Source: EX4572-165 sp002254885
Lineage (GTDB): Archaea; Thermoplasmatota; E2; DHVEG-1
Assembly (NCBI GenBank): GCA_029939595.1
Contig: JAOZSQ010000033.1
Coordinates: 1-22,296, forward strand
Length of the DNA stretch: 22,296 nt
Direction of reading: 5' to 3'
Both the position numbers and the translations under genes were made by a program. Each line of letters opens with the position of its first letter. Position 1 is the stretch's first letter. Of the stretch, positions 1 through 7,810 are shown piece after piece. The notes below the pieces were generated by a model. The model searched no databases. It saw only the letters and a list, made by a program, of their open reading frames with translations, and was not told the DNA's origin.

Positions 1-104
1 TAGTCAAAATCAAGCATTCTTTGTATCGCATTTTGTTGATATCCAAAAACAATTGATCGTGTGTTTTTATCAAAAAGTTTGTAATCTGGTTTTTTTTCAG
101 GCAT
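1..104 (-). CDS. aclA: ATP-citrate lyase, citryl-CoA-forming/lyase subunit (AclA-type), N-terminal fragment
   Basis: Only the first 34 complete codons are inside the window; the gene continues past position 1. The visible residues include KLFDKNTRSIVFGYQ and AIQRMLDFD. They match the start of the C-terminal half of eukaryotic ATP-citrate lyase, which has an LF-x-x-x-T-x-A-IV-x-G motif followed by a Q-x-MLDFD motif. In two-subunit enzymes this half is the larger subunit with the CoA-binding, phosphohistidine and citrate-synthase-like parts. The ATG shares its A with the TAA stop of aclB (TAATG), so translation is probably coupled. A strong Shine-Dalgarno sequence, AAGGAGGG, lies just before it inside the end of aclB. 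The neighbour makes the assignment firm although little protein is visible. Confidence 0.85.
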   Translation of the reverse strand, partial: MPEKKPDYKLFDKNTRSIVFGYQQNAIQRMLDFD

Positions 105-1384
105 TATTTTTTCCCTCCTTCAAGGGCCATAGGGACAACTCTAGTCATATGAGTCTCTGGACCATATACCTCAATTGGAAGATCTAGTTCTTCACCAAGA
201 TTTTTCATATTTTTAAGACCTTCCTGATAATTTGGACCTCCTCTACGGACATAGATTTTCACATGTGCATCTTTGAGTTGTTTCTTATATTCTTTCAGAG
301 CCATTATAATTCCATCAAAAGTCTTAGCAACATCGGTGAAATTCGCAATCCCTCCTCCAATTATTAGGATTTTTGGTTTTGCTTTTGTACCCTTATCCTT
401 GGTCATGAGTTTAAGGATTGTTTTTGCATATTGGTATGTCGATTCCTTATTGGGATTACCACTGTATTCTCCATAGTTTGCAAGCTCGTCTTTAAATCCA
501 AGATCAACAATGGTATCAGCATATATGACACTAGCACCGCCTCCTGCAACCATAGTCCATACTCTTACATCTGGATTTAAGACAGTAAGCTTTAAGCTTG
601 CACCAGTTTTTGCATCAAGCTCTTTTACATATTGTTCTTCTTTGGATGATTTCATTCCAAAAGGTGTTGGAAATTTTAAATCTCCCCATTTTGTGATATG
701 TTCAAAATTGGATGTATCATCTATTCGTGCGACAAGGTCAAGAGGGATGATTTCTTTGTTTACAATTGCAAAAGGATTGATCTCAAAATATGTATACCCT
801 AGGCTGTCATAGAATTTATATAGGCCTTTTATAAAATCAGAAATGATTTTTTTGTTTTCCTTTGGAGTATCTTTTGGGAGTTGTTTTTCAATATCTATTT
901 TGTTAATATCTTCATTGACACCAACTTTGATTTCAGAAACAGTATCCCATACACTTTCGATATCAACACCACCATGGTTTGAAAAATAAACAATATCGCC
1001 CTGACGGTTTCCCTTAATTGCGATATAATATTCTGTTTCATGCGGTGTAAATGGTTCAATAAGAAAATGGGTTAATTTTCCTGTGATTTTACCAACCTTT
1101 GTTTCCTTATTCATCTTTTGTTTAATCCATTTTTTTGCATCAGCGTAATTTGTATCAAGTAAAATCAGACCATGTTTTCCACGTTTTCCAAAAAGTTGAT
1201 CTGGTTTTACCACAAGTTTTTCTTTTTTTAGCCATGGATGCTTTATTGCAAGTTTGTCCATATTTGTATCTGGATCGACAAGTGCTACTTTTCCAGCAAA
1301 TGTAAAATCTTTACTGACGTAGTCTTTCCAGTATTTGGCAAGCATGCTTTTTGCATCATACTCTCTAATTCCACGTTGTGCCAT
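104..1384 (-). CDS. aclB: ATP-citrate lyase, ATP-grasp/citrate-binding subunit (AclB-type)
   Basis: With AclA this cleaves citrate, ATP and CoA to acetyl-CoA, oxaloacetate and ADP. The 426-residue protein aligns by eye with the N-terminal half of eukaryotic ACLY along its whole length. It has an ATP-grasp part (about 1-245, with HPWL...LVVKPDQL near 49-64, the LIEPF segment near 108-112 and FEINP near 200-204). A citrate-binding part follows, with MVAGGGAS near 278-285, ELANYGEYSG near 300-309, GGGIANFT at 343-350, RRGGPNYQEG at 380-389 and ETHMT at 410-414. The human enzyme has GGSIANFT where this has GGGIANFT; the Asn and Thr citrate contacts are kept. It starts 14 nt after the aconitase stop, behind AGAGGAAT, and overlaps aclA by one base. 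A succinyl-CoA synthetase beta subunit is the nearest alternative, but the HPWL, GEYSG and ETHMT segments are specific to ATP-citrate lyase. Confidence 0.94.
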   Translation of the reverse strand: MAQRGIREYDAKSMLAKYWKDYVSKDFTFAGKVALVDPDTNMDKLAIKHPWLKKEKLVVKPDQLFGKRGKHGLILLDTNYADAKKWIKQKMNKETKVGKITGKLTHFLIEPFTPHETEYYIAIKGNRQGDIVYFSNHGGVDIESVWDTVSEIKVGVNEDINKIDIEKQLPKDTPKENKKIISDFIKGLYKFYDSLGYTYFEINPFAIVNKEIIPLDLVARIDDTSNFEHITKWGDLKFPTPFGMKSSKEEQYVKELDAKTGASLKLTVLNPDVRVWTMVAGGGASVIYADTIVDLGFKDELANYGEYSGNPNKESTYQYAKTILKLMTKDKGTKAKPKILIIGGGIANFTDVAKTFDGIIMALKEYKKQLKDAHVKIYVRRGGPNYQEGLKNMKNLGEELDLPIEVYGPETHMTRVVPMALEGGKK

Positions 1385-1398
1385 TTTTTATTCCTCTA

Positions 1399-3333
1399 TT
1401 AATTTTTCATATATGATAGTGTACCACCTGCTAGGAGTACATTTTTTTGCCTATCAGACAGAACATATGTTGCTTCAAACTCAGTTCCTTTCGTCTTATT
1501 TTTTACAATTAGGTTTTTACTTTCTTTAAGTGATGATTTAATATCTGGAATTTCCAGTTCATCTCCTTGATTTATTCCATCGTAGTCTTTTTCATCTTTG
1601 AAGTTAAGAGGTAATATTCCAAAGTTGATCAGGTTTGCATTGTGAATTCTTTCCATAGATTTTGCAATGACTGCTTTAACACCCATATACATAGGGCAAA
1701 GTGCTGCATGTTCACGACTACTTCCCTGACCATATGAAAGACCTGCTACGATGATGTTGTCTTTTCCGCTGTCTCTTATTTTCTCTGCACGGTCATGAAA
1801 ATCTGGATCCACTACTTCAAACAAGAATGTTGAATATTTTGGTACATTTGATCGATATTTCATTTTTGATCCAGCAGGAATGATGTGGTCTGTTGTGATT
1901 TTATCTTCAACCTTTATTGTTACATCTCCGCTGATTGTGTCTTTAAGTGGTTGAGCTTCTGGTGGGTTCCCGATGTTTGGTCCACGATAAATATCGGTTT
2001 TTACTGCATCTTCTGGAAAAATAAACATTGAATCATCGATATGAAATTTCTTTGGCATCTCTACTTTTGGATATTTTATACCTTGTTTTTCAAGATCTCT
2101 TGGATCTGTGAATTCCCCGGTGATTATTGCTGCTGCTGCGGTCTCAGGACTCACAAGATATGCATTTGCGCTTTTAGTTCCACTTCTTCCAAGGAAGTTA
2201 CGGTTACTGGTTCGTAATGATACAGCTTCTGTTTTTGGTGATTGGCTGTTACCAATACAAAAACCACAAGCGTTTTCTGTAAATCTTGCACCAGCTGAGA
2301 GCAGATTTGCAAATCCTCCATCTTTTGTAATGTTTTCAAGGACTTGTTTGCTACCAGGTGCAACGACAAAGCTTACATTTGGATGGGCAACTTTTCCTTC
2401 TACTATTTTTGCAACAGTCATAAGGTCTTTGTATGATGAGTTTGTACAGCTTCCAAGGCATACTTGATCAACAGGCATTTCAAGATCTTTAACTTTTGAG
2501 ATGTTTCCTGGGCTGTGTGGGGTTGCTGCAAGTGGTTCAAGCGAACTAAGGTTAATGTCAATAGTTCTTTCATATTCTACATCATCATCTGCTTTAAGTT
2601 CTGTCCAGTCCTCTTCACGACCTTGTGCTTTTAAAAATTCTTTTGTGATATCATCACTTGGGAAAACAGAGGTTGTAACTCCACATTCTGCACCCATATT
2701 GGTAATTGTTGCACGTTCTGGAACAGATAGTGTATTTACTCCAGGTCCTCCATATTCAAATACACATCCGACATTTCCTTTGGTTGTAAATGTTTCAAGA
2801 ACTTTAAGAATCACATCTTTTGCAGAAACCCATGGTTTCAATTCTCCGGTTAGATTGACTTTTATTACTTTTGGATAGTTTAAATAAAAGAGACCACCGG
2901 CCATTGCAACAGCAACATCAAGACCACCCGCACCAATAGCAATCATTCCTATTCCTCCACTTGTTGGAGTGTGTGAATCGGATCCTAGAAGTGTTTTACC
3001 AGGTTTTCCAAAACGTTCTAAGTGTACCTGGTGGCATATGCCATTTCCTGCACGGGAATATATTATCCCATATTTTGCCGCTACGCTCATTAGATATTTA
3101 TGATCGTCTGCGTTTTCAAAACCGATTTGTACGGTATTATGGTCTACATAACTGACGGATAACTCGGTTTTTACTTTTGGTACTTTCATGGCTTCAAATT
3201 GAAGATATGCCATGGTACCGGTTGCATCTTGCGTGAGTGTCTGGTCAATCTTTATTCCTACTTCTTCCCCTGGTTTTGGAGTTCCTTTAATTATATGTTT
3301 GTCAAGTATTTTTTGTGCTATAGATTTTCCCAT
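1399..3333 (-). CDS. acnA: Aconitate hydratase, Aquifex-type
   Basis: Interconverts citrate and isocitrate using a [4Fe-4S] cluster. The 644-residue length fits the short aconitase branch often called Aquifex-type, not the roughly 890-residue AcnA/AcnB forms. Cluster ligands are visible as C296 in SCTNSS and C356/C359 in ACGFCIG; most aconitases have CGPCIG, so the Phe is a mild variant. SDSHTPTSGGIGM (118-130) is the substrate-binding segment. The swivel domain has DHIIPAG (482-488) and YGQGSSREHAA (534-544), the last typical of aconitases as opposed to isopropylmalate isomerases. It is the first gene of an operon with aclB and aclA, so it supplies or drains the citrate pool beside the citrate-cleaving enzyme. 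The start is supported by GAGGT about 10 nt upstream and a TATA-like palindrome further up. Homoaconitase is a less likely alternative. Confidence 0.93.
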   Translation of the reverse strand: MGKSIAQKILDKHIIKGTPKPGEEVGIKIDQTLTQDATGTMAYLQFEAMKVPKVKTELSVSYVDHNTVQIGFENADDHKYLMSVAAKYGIIYSRAGNGICHQVHLERFGKPGKTLLGSDSHTPTSGGIGMIAIGAGGLDVAVAMAGGLFYLNYPKVIKVNLTGELKPWVSAKDVILKVLETFTTKGNVGCVFEYGGPGVNTLSVPERATITNMGAECGVTTSVFPSDDITKEFLKAQGREEDWTELKADDDVEYERTIDINLSSLEPLAATPHSPGNISKVKDLEMPVDQVCLGSCTNSSYKDLMTVAKIVEGKVAHPNVSFVVAPGSKQVLENITKDGGFANLLSAGARFTENACGFCIGNSQSPKTEAVSLRTSNRNFLGRSGTKSANAYLVSPETAAAAIITGEFTDPRDLEKQGIKYPKVEMPKKFHIDDSMFIFPEDAVKTDIYRGPNIGNPPEAQPLKDTISGDVTIKVEDKITTDHIIPAGSKMKYRSNVPKYSTFLFEVVDPDFHDRAEKIRDSGKDNIIVAGLSYGQGSSREHAALCPMYMGVKAVIAKSMERIHNANLINFGILPLNFKDEKDYDGINQGDELEIPDIKSSLKESKNLIVKNKTKGTEFEATYVLSDRQKNVLLAGGTLSYMKN

Positions 3334-3370
3334 ATACAGACCTCTATATTTTGTTCTTTGAAATTAATAT

Positions 3371-3384
3371 CATTTATATAAATG
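3371..3384 (-). promoter_or_regulatory. Palindromic TATA box for the aconitase-aclBA operon
   Basis: CATTTATATAAATG is a perfect 14-bp palindrome. Its centre lies about 45 nt upstream of the aconitase ATG, which would place the transcript start about 15-20 nt before the ATG and leave room for the GAGGT ribosome binding site. Assignment as a TATA box is inferred from position and sequence only. Confidence 0.55.
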
Positions 3385-3391
3385 TTTTCGT

Positions 3392-3417
3392 GTCAATTTC
3401 GTCAATTTACTATAAGT
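3392..3417. promoter_or_regulatory. Candidate operator in the aconitase/regulator divergent region
   Basis: Two direct copies of GTCAATTT start at 3392 and 3401, a 9-bp period. They run into TTTACTATAAGT (3406-3417), whose reverse complement ACTTATAGTAAA recurs upstream of acs at 4636-4647. The block sits just upstream of the aconitase TATA box and between the two divergent genes, a normal place for an activator or for autoregulation. The binding protein is unknown; the adjacent tandem-HTH regulator is the obvious candidate. Confidence 0.4.
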
Positions 3418-3508
3418 GTTCTTCAAATATCGTTATAATGCTCAAATATGGCATATAAATAATCAAAATCATAAAATATATATATTTTTTTCGTGAAAGT
3501 GAGAAAAA

Positions 3509-3516
3509 TATATAAA
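3509..3516 (+). promoter_or_regulatory. TATA box for the tandem-HTH regulator (leaderless)
   Basis: TATATAAA follows a purine-rich BRE-like GAGAAAAA. Its centre is about 28 nt before the GTG at 3541, the spacing expected for an archaeal leaderless transcript. This is the main reason for preferring 3541 over the upstream GTG codons at 3493 and 3499, which lie upstream of the TATA box. Confidence 0.55.
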
Positions 3517-3540
3517 ACCTTTTTTGTATGGGTCTTTATT

Positions 3541-4590
3541 GTGGAGAAAATAGAGTTAACAGAAAATGAACGAAAAGTACTTTTCGGATTGATATCCAAT
3601 CCTACTTTAAACGATAGTGAACTTTCAAAAAAAATAAATATAAAACTATCAACACTAACTTCAATCAAACGTAGACTCCTGCAACAAAAAGCATTCATGC
3701 AAAAAAAAATCCCGCTTCTCAATAAACTTGGTAGTGAAATTCTTGCAGTTATCCACTCAGAATTTAACCCAATCATACCCTTAAAAAAAAGGATAGAAAC
3801 CACAAAAGGAGCTATTGAAATATATGATGAAATATTCTACTCAATGGGAGCTCAAGAAAAAGGTTTTTCAATAAGTCTCTCTAAAAATTATACAAATATC
3901 AGTAAGATTAACGACATCCGAAGAGAAACATTTGGAAAATTAGGATTACTTGAAAAAGAGCATCCAAATGAAATAGTTTTTCCATTTCAAGGAAGCGATA
4001 TTATCCGATTCTTTCAGTATAATAGAGTTATAGGTTCATTTTATGGCTTAGGATTTAATCAAGATAATACTGATGAAGAATGGTTTAGAAATAATCAAAT
4101 TGTAAACTTAACTGATAAAGAAAAAAGGGTGTATACAGCCATCATCAAAAATCCTCAAGCATCAACACAAACCATTGGTGAAATGGTTAATCTCTCACGT
4201 CATACCATATCACGATTAAGGAAGAGATTCTATCAACAAAAGATAATGACAGATATAACAATACCAAATCTTCATGTTTTGGGATTTGAAATTCTTGCAT
4301 TTTATCATTTCCAATTCAACCCTGGAAAATATCCTTGTATTGAAGACATCGAAGAAATCGATACTTCATCCACCATATTTCTTGCCCGTAAAAAATTTGA
4401 AACTGTATTAATCTCCGCGTATCCTTCATATCAAGATTATAAGGAGGATAAAATAAATAAGATACGGTTTCTAAAAGAAAACGATTTCATTTCATACACG
4501 CCTCTTGTACGAAAATATATGTTTGATCAAATGGAATCAATTAAAGAATTTGATTTTGCTCCAATCACAAAAAAAATACTAGAAATTTAA
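3541..4590 (+). CDS. Tandem winged-HTH transcriptional regulator
   Basis: A DNA-binding protein of 349 residues built from two copies of the same unit. Residues 6-77 and 190-261 align without gaps: LTENERKV matches LTDKEKRV, the recognition-helix areas are LSTLTSIKRRLLQQK and RHTISRLRKRFYQQK, and EILAVIHSEFNP matches EILAFYHFQFNP. Each wHTH is followed by a roughly 90-110 residue mixed alpha/beta region of unknown function. No membrane segment or known ligand motif is visible. GTG at 3541 is chosen because a TATA box lies about 28 nt upstream; the frame is also open back to GTG 3493. It diverges from aconitase-aclBA and precedes acs, and both flanking operons carry the same 12-bp box, so control of acetyl-CoA/citrate genes is a reasonable inference. 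I do not recognise a named family beyond MarR/TrmB-like archaeal wHTH proteins. Confidence 0.75.
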   Translation: MEKIELTENERKVLFGLISNPTLNDSELSKKINIKLSTLTSIKRRLLQQKAFMQKKIPLLNKLGSEILAVIHSEFNPIIPLKKRIETTKGAIEIYDEIFYSMGAQEKGFSISLSKNYTNISKINDIRRETFGKLGLLEKEHPNEIVFPFQGSDIIRFFQYNRVIGSFYGLGFNQDNTDEEWFRNNQIVNLTDKEKRVYTAIIKNPQASTQTIGEMVNLSRHTISRLRKRFYQQKIMTDITIPNLHVLGFEILAFYHFQFNPGKYPCIEDIEEIDTSSTIFLARKKFETVLISAYPSYQDYKEDKINKIRFLKENDFISYTPLVRKYMFDQMESIKEFDFAPITKKILEI

Positions 4591-4635
4591 TGATAAATAT
4601 TAATCCAAAAAATTAGTATAATCAGTACAAAAACT

Positions 4636-4647
4636 ACTTATAGTAAA
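4636..4647 (+). promoter_or_regulatory. Candidate regulatory box upstream of acs (shared with aconitase promoter)
   Basis: ACTTATAGTAAA is identical to the reverse complement of 3406-3417. Here it is part of TACTTATAGTA, an inverted repeat TACT-N3-AGTA. It could be a regulator site or an AT-rich core promoter element. The start choice is not settled: GGTAAATAC at about 4674-4682 is a second TATA candidate that would give a leaderless message at ATG 4705. Confidence 0.4.
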
Positions 4648-4755
4648 ACTGTATTCGAGCAGATTCAATTAAGGGTAAATACAGTACCAAATGAATAACA
4701 AAAAATGGGGAGTATCCCACATAGAAAAAATATTAAAATGGAGGAATTGAAAAAT

Positions 4756-6696
4756 ATGGCTGAAGAAGTAAAAACATTTAAACCAAATCAAGAATTTAGC
4801 TCAAAAGCATATATTAAAAATATGGATGAATACAAAAAAATGTATGAAGAATCCATAAAAGATCCAAGTGCATTTTGGGGAAAACTTGCAGAAGAGCAAA
4901 TAAGCTGGTTTGATAAATGGACCAAAGTACAAGACTATGATTTTAAAGAAGCAAAAATAAAATGGTTTACAGATGCAAAATTAAACGCATCATATAATTG
5001 TTTAGATCGACATATTGAAGATGGACATGGTGACGATACTGCAATAATTTGGGAAGGAAATGAACCAACTGAAGATAAAAAATACACATACAAAGAACTT
5101 CTAGATGAAGTCCAAAAATTCTCAAATGTTTTGAAAAATAAAGGAATAAAGAAAGGAGATAGAGTATGTATATATCTTCAAATGGTTCCTGAACTTGCTA
5201 TTTCCATGCTTGCTTGTGCAAGAATTGGTGCAGTTCATTCTATTGTATTTGGGGGATTTTCAGCAGATTCACTTCGAGATAGAATCAATGATTCAGAATG
5301 TAAAATGCTAATTACACAAGATGAAGGAGTTCGAGGCGCAAAACCTCTTCCAATGAAAACCACTGCAGATAAAGCAGTTCAAGAAACGCCAAGTATTGAG
5401 TCTGTTGTTGTTGTAAAACGTATCGGTTCAGATGTTGAAATGACCGATAAAGACTACTGGTGGCATGATGAAATGAAAAATGCAGATGCTGTTTGTCCTC
5501 CTGAACATATGGATGCAGAAGATCCACTTTTTATCCTTTATACCTCTGGTTCAACTGGAAAACCAAAAGGAGTTCTTCATACAACTGGTGGATATCTAGT
5601 ATATTCTGCTGTATCTCATAAATATGTATTTGATTATCATCCTGGTGATGTCTACTGGTGTACCGCAGATATTGGATGGATTACAGGTCATTCTTACATA
5701 ATCTATGGACCTCTTGCAAATAAAGCAGTAACAATAATGTATGAGGGTGTTCCAAATTATCCAGATTGGGGGCGATTCTGGGCAGTTTGTGAAAAACACA
5801 ATGTAAACATATTCTATACAGCTCCAACCGCTCTTAGAGCACTTATGAGAGAAGGAGATGACTGGGTAAAACAACATGATCGCAGTAGTTTAAGATTACT
5901 TGGAACCGTTGGAGAACCAATTAAATCCAAGGAATGGAACTGGTATTTCGATCTTGTTGGTAATAAAAAATGTCCAATTGTTGATACATGGTGGCAAACT
6001 GAAACTGGTGGAATTCTTATTACACCAATGCCTGGTGCAACACCATTAAAACCTGGTAGTGCAACATTTCCATTCTTTGGTGTTGAACCAATGATTGTTG
6101 ATGAAGAAGGAAACGAAATCAAAGGAAACGATGTAAGTGGAAACCTTGTCATAAAAACCGCATGGCCTGGAATGATGAGAACACTTTATGGAGATCATAA
6201 AAGATTCAAGGACACATATTTTACAATGTATCCAGGAAATTTTTACACAGGTGATGGAGTTCACAGAGATGCTGATGGTTATTATTGGATCACAGGTCGT
6301 GTTGACGATGTCATTAACGTTTCTGGCCATCGTATTGGGTCAGCAGAAGTAGAAGGCGCTCTTGGAAAACATATAAAAGTTGCAGAAGCAGCTGTTGTTG
6401 GATTCCCACATGAGATTAAAGGTCAGGGAATCTATGCGTATGTTACCTTGAAAACTGGTGAAAGCTATGATGATACGCTCACAAAAGAGCTTGTTCAAAC
6501 AGTTCGAACTGAAATTGGACCAATTGCAAGTCCTGATAAAATACAGTTCACTCAAGGGCTTCCAAAAACCAGATCTGGAAAAATCATGAGACGAATACTT
6601 CGAAAGATCGCAGATGGAAATATCGATCAACTTGGAGATACAAGCACTCTTGCAGATCCATCAATTGTTGATGCATTAGTTAAAGAACGAAAGTAA
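4756..6696 (+). CDS. acs: Acetyl-CoA synthetase (AMP-forming)
   Basis: Activates acetate with ATP and CoA through acetyl-AMP. From this start the protein has 646 residues, the usual Acs length. Motifs are the adenylation P-loop YTSGSTGKPKG (about 262-272), WWQTETGG (412-419), whose second Trp is the residue type that limits the acyl pocket to acetate, FYTGD, the hinge GRVDDVINVSGHR (514-526), and KTRSGK ending at K609. That lysine is needed for adenylation and is the known acetylation switch in bacterial Acs, so acetylation control is possible here. ATG 4756 follows GGAGG at 4740-4744 by 11 nt; upstream in-frame ATGs at 4738 and 4705 remain possible. The gene has the same orientation as the tandem-HTH regulator and lies 165 nt after it. 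Propionyl-CoA synthetase is unlikely because of the WWQTE motif. Confidence 0.95.
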   Translation: MAEEVKTFKPNQEFSSKAYIKNMDEYKKMYEESIKDPSAFWGKLAEEQISWFDKWTKVQDYDFKEAKIKWFTDAKLNASYNCLDRHIEDGHGDDTAIIWEGNEPTEDKKYTYKELLDEVQKFSNVLKNKGIKKGDRVCIYLQMVPELAISMLACARIGAVHSIVFGGFSADSLRDRINDSECKMLITQDEGVRGAKPLPMKTTADKAVQETPSIESVVVVKRIGSDVEMTDKDYWWHDEMKNADAVCPPEHMDAEDPLFILYTSGSTGKPKGVLHTTGGYLVYSAVSHKYVFDYHPGDVYWCTADIGWITGHSYIIYGPLANKAVTIMYEGVPNYPDWGRFWAVCEKHNVNIFYTAPTALRALMREGDDWVKQHDRSSLRLLGTVGEPIKSKEWNWYFDLVGNKKCPIVDTWWQTETGGILITPMPGATPLKPGSATFPFFGVEPMIVDEEGNEIKGNDVSGNLVIKTAWPGMMRTLYGDHKRFKDTYFTMYPGNFYTGDGVHRDADGYYWITGRVDDVINVSGHRIGSAEVEGALGKHIKVAEAAVVGFPHEIKGQGIYAYVTLKTGESYDDTLTKELVQTVRTEIGPIASPDKIQFTQGLPKTRSGKIMRRILRKIADGNIDQLGDTSTLADPSIVDALVKERK

Positions 6697-6704
6697 TTAC
6701 TAAT

Positions 6705-6748
6705 AGGGAAACAATTTCTTCCCTTTTTTCTTATTTTTTTAAGTTTTT
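6705..6748 (+). terminator. Hairpin plus T-tract terminator after acs
   Basis: AGGGAA (6705-6710) pairs with TTCCCT (6719-6724) across an 8-nt loop, followed by several T-runs to about 6748. Archaeal termination depends mainly on the T-tract; the hairpin is short. It lies 9 nt after the acs stop codon and before the dus promoter. Confidence 0.6.
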
Positions 6749-6756
6749 TTTAAATA
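6749..6756 (+). promoter_or_regulatory. TATA box for dus
   Basis: TTTAAATA lies about 26 nt before the in-frame ATG at 6778 and 17 nt before the one at 6769. The spacing favours a leaderless message starting at 6778. Confidence 0.45.
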
Positions 6757-6768
6757 TTCATTAATGGT

Positions 6769-7761
6769 ATGTATGCGATGAATGATACATCATTTTCAAA
6801 AATTATTAAAAAAGAAAAACTTATGCTTCCACCATTAGCAGGTTTTACTGATTATCCATTTCGTTGCATACTTTCTATGTTTGATCCACCTTTTGTTTGT
6901 ACTGAGATGGTGAATGCAAAGGCAGTTATTAATCAAAATGAAAAAACTATGGAGATGATTCAAAAGGAACCCGGAAATCATTTGAAAGGTGTCCAGCTCA
7001 TTGGTAATAATCCAGATAATATGCAGGAAGCCGCGATTATTCTTGAAAAAAATGGTTTTGATTATATTGATATTAACATGGGTTGTACAGTAAAAAAGGT
7101 GATTTCAAAAGGCCAAGGGGCAGCCCTAATGAAACAGGAGGATCTTGCGGTAAGAATCGTTGAACAGATTTGTTCTATAATTTCGATTCCGGTTACGGTA
7201 AAGATGCGATCTGGTTTTTCTGAGAATAATAAAAATGCAGTTTCTTTGGCTAGAAAACTTGAAAAAGCCGGTGTTTCTGCAATTACGGTTCATGGAAGAT
7301 CTGGTGAAAGAAAATTTGGAATACACGTTGATTATGATATCATAAAAAAGGTTTCATATTCCGTAGATATCCCAGTAATTGCAAATGGTGGCGTTTCAAA
7401 AACAAATGCATGTGAAATTCTTAAAAAAACAAATGCATTTGGTGTGATGCCTGGAAGGAATCTCATTGGAGATCCCTGGATTTTTCCTCAAATAAAAAAA
7501 ACTTTGTCATATGAAGCGTTTCAATATCCTTCATTAAATGAAAAAAAGAGTATTATTCAAAAACACTTACGTTTTCAATGTGATTTTTATGGTGAAAGAA
7601 ATGGGGTTTCAAGGTTCCGAACAATTCTTCCTAAATATTTTAGATATTGTCATAATCTAAATGCTTTAAAAGATGATGTAAGGGTTATGTGTTCATATTT
7701 TGATGTATTAAACATACTGGATAGAATAATTATTGATGATGAAATGTGTGCTTATCAATAA
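6769..7761 (+). CDS. dus: tRNA-dihydrouridine synthase (DusB-like)
   Basis: An FMN enzyme that reduces uridines in the tRNA D-loop using NADPH. The 330-residue protein has a TIM-barrel start LMLPPLAGFTDYPFR (18-32), the proton-donor cysteine C106 in DINMGCTVKKV, TVKMRSG (143-149), TVHGRSG (173-179), and phosphate-binding segments ANGGV (205-209) and GVMPGRNLIGDPW (225-237). Most family members have NMGCPAKKV and G-x-M-IGR-G; the Thr-Val and Pro replacements are small changes. The C-terminal helical domain is present, so the gene is complete. Two starts are possible, 6769 and 6778; a TATA box 26 nt upstream favours the latter. The fumarase genes follow 50 nt downstream on the same strand with no functional link that I can see. 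Which tRNA position it modifies cannot be told from sequence. Confidence 0.92.
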   Translation: MYAMNDTSFSKIIKKEKLMLPPLAGFTDYPFRCILSMFDPPFVCTEMVNAKAVINQNEKTMEMIQKEPGNHLKGVQLIGNNPDNMQEAAIILEKNGFDYIDINMGCTVKKVISKGQGAALMKQEDLAVRIVEQICSIISIPVTVKMRSGFSENNKNAVSLARKLEKAGVSAITVHGRSGERKFGIHVDYDIIKKVSYSVDIPVIANGGVSKTNACEILKKTNAFGVMPGRNLIGDPWIFPQIKKTLSYEAFQYPSLNEKKSIIQKHLRFQCDFYGERNGVSRFRTILPKYFRYCHNLNALKDDVRVMCSYFDVLNILDRIIIDDEMCAYQ

Positions 7762-7810
7762 AAAAAGAAAATTTTATCATTTTTAATTGCATATCTTTCT
7801 TTTGGAAAGA

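Noticed and set aside
2108..2878. Long open frames on the plus strand opposite aconitase
   Set aside because: They are antisense to a clearly conserved enzyme, have no recognisable domain and no ribosome binding site.
3493..3540. Upstream GTG starts for the tandem-HTH regulator
   Set aside because: They lie before the best TATA box and add a hydrophobic segment unlike the start of the second repeat.
4705..4755. ATG 4705 or 4738 as the acs start
   Set aside because: GGAGG at 4740-4744 points to ATG 4756, and family numbering (K609) agrees; a leaderless start at 4705 is not fully excluded.
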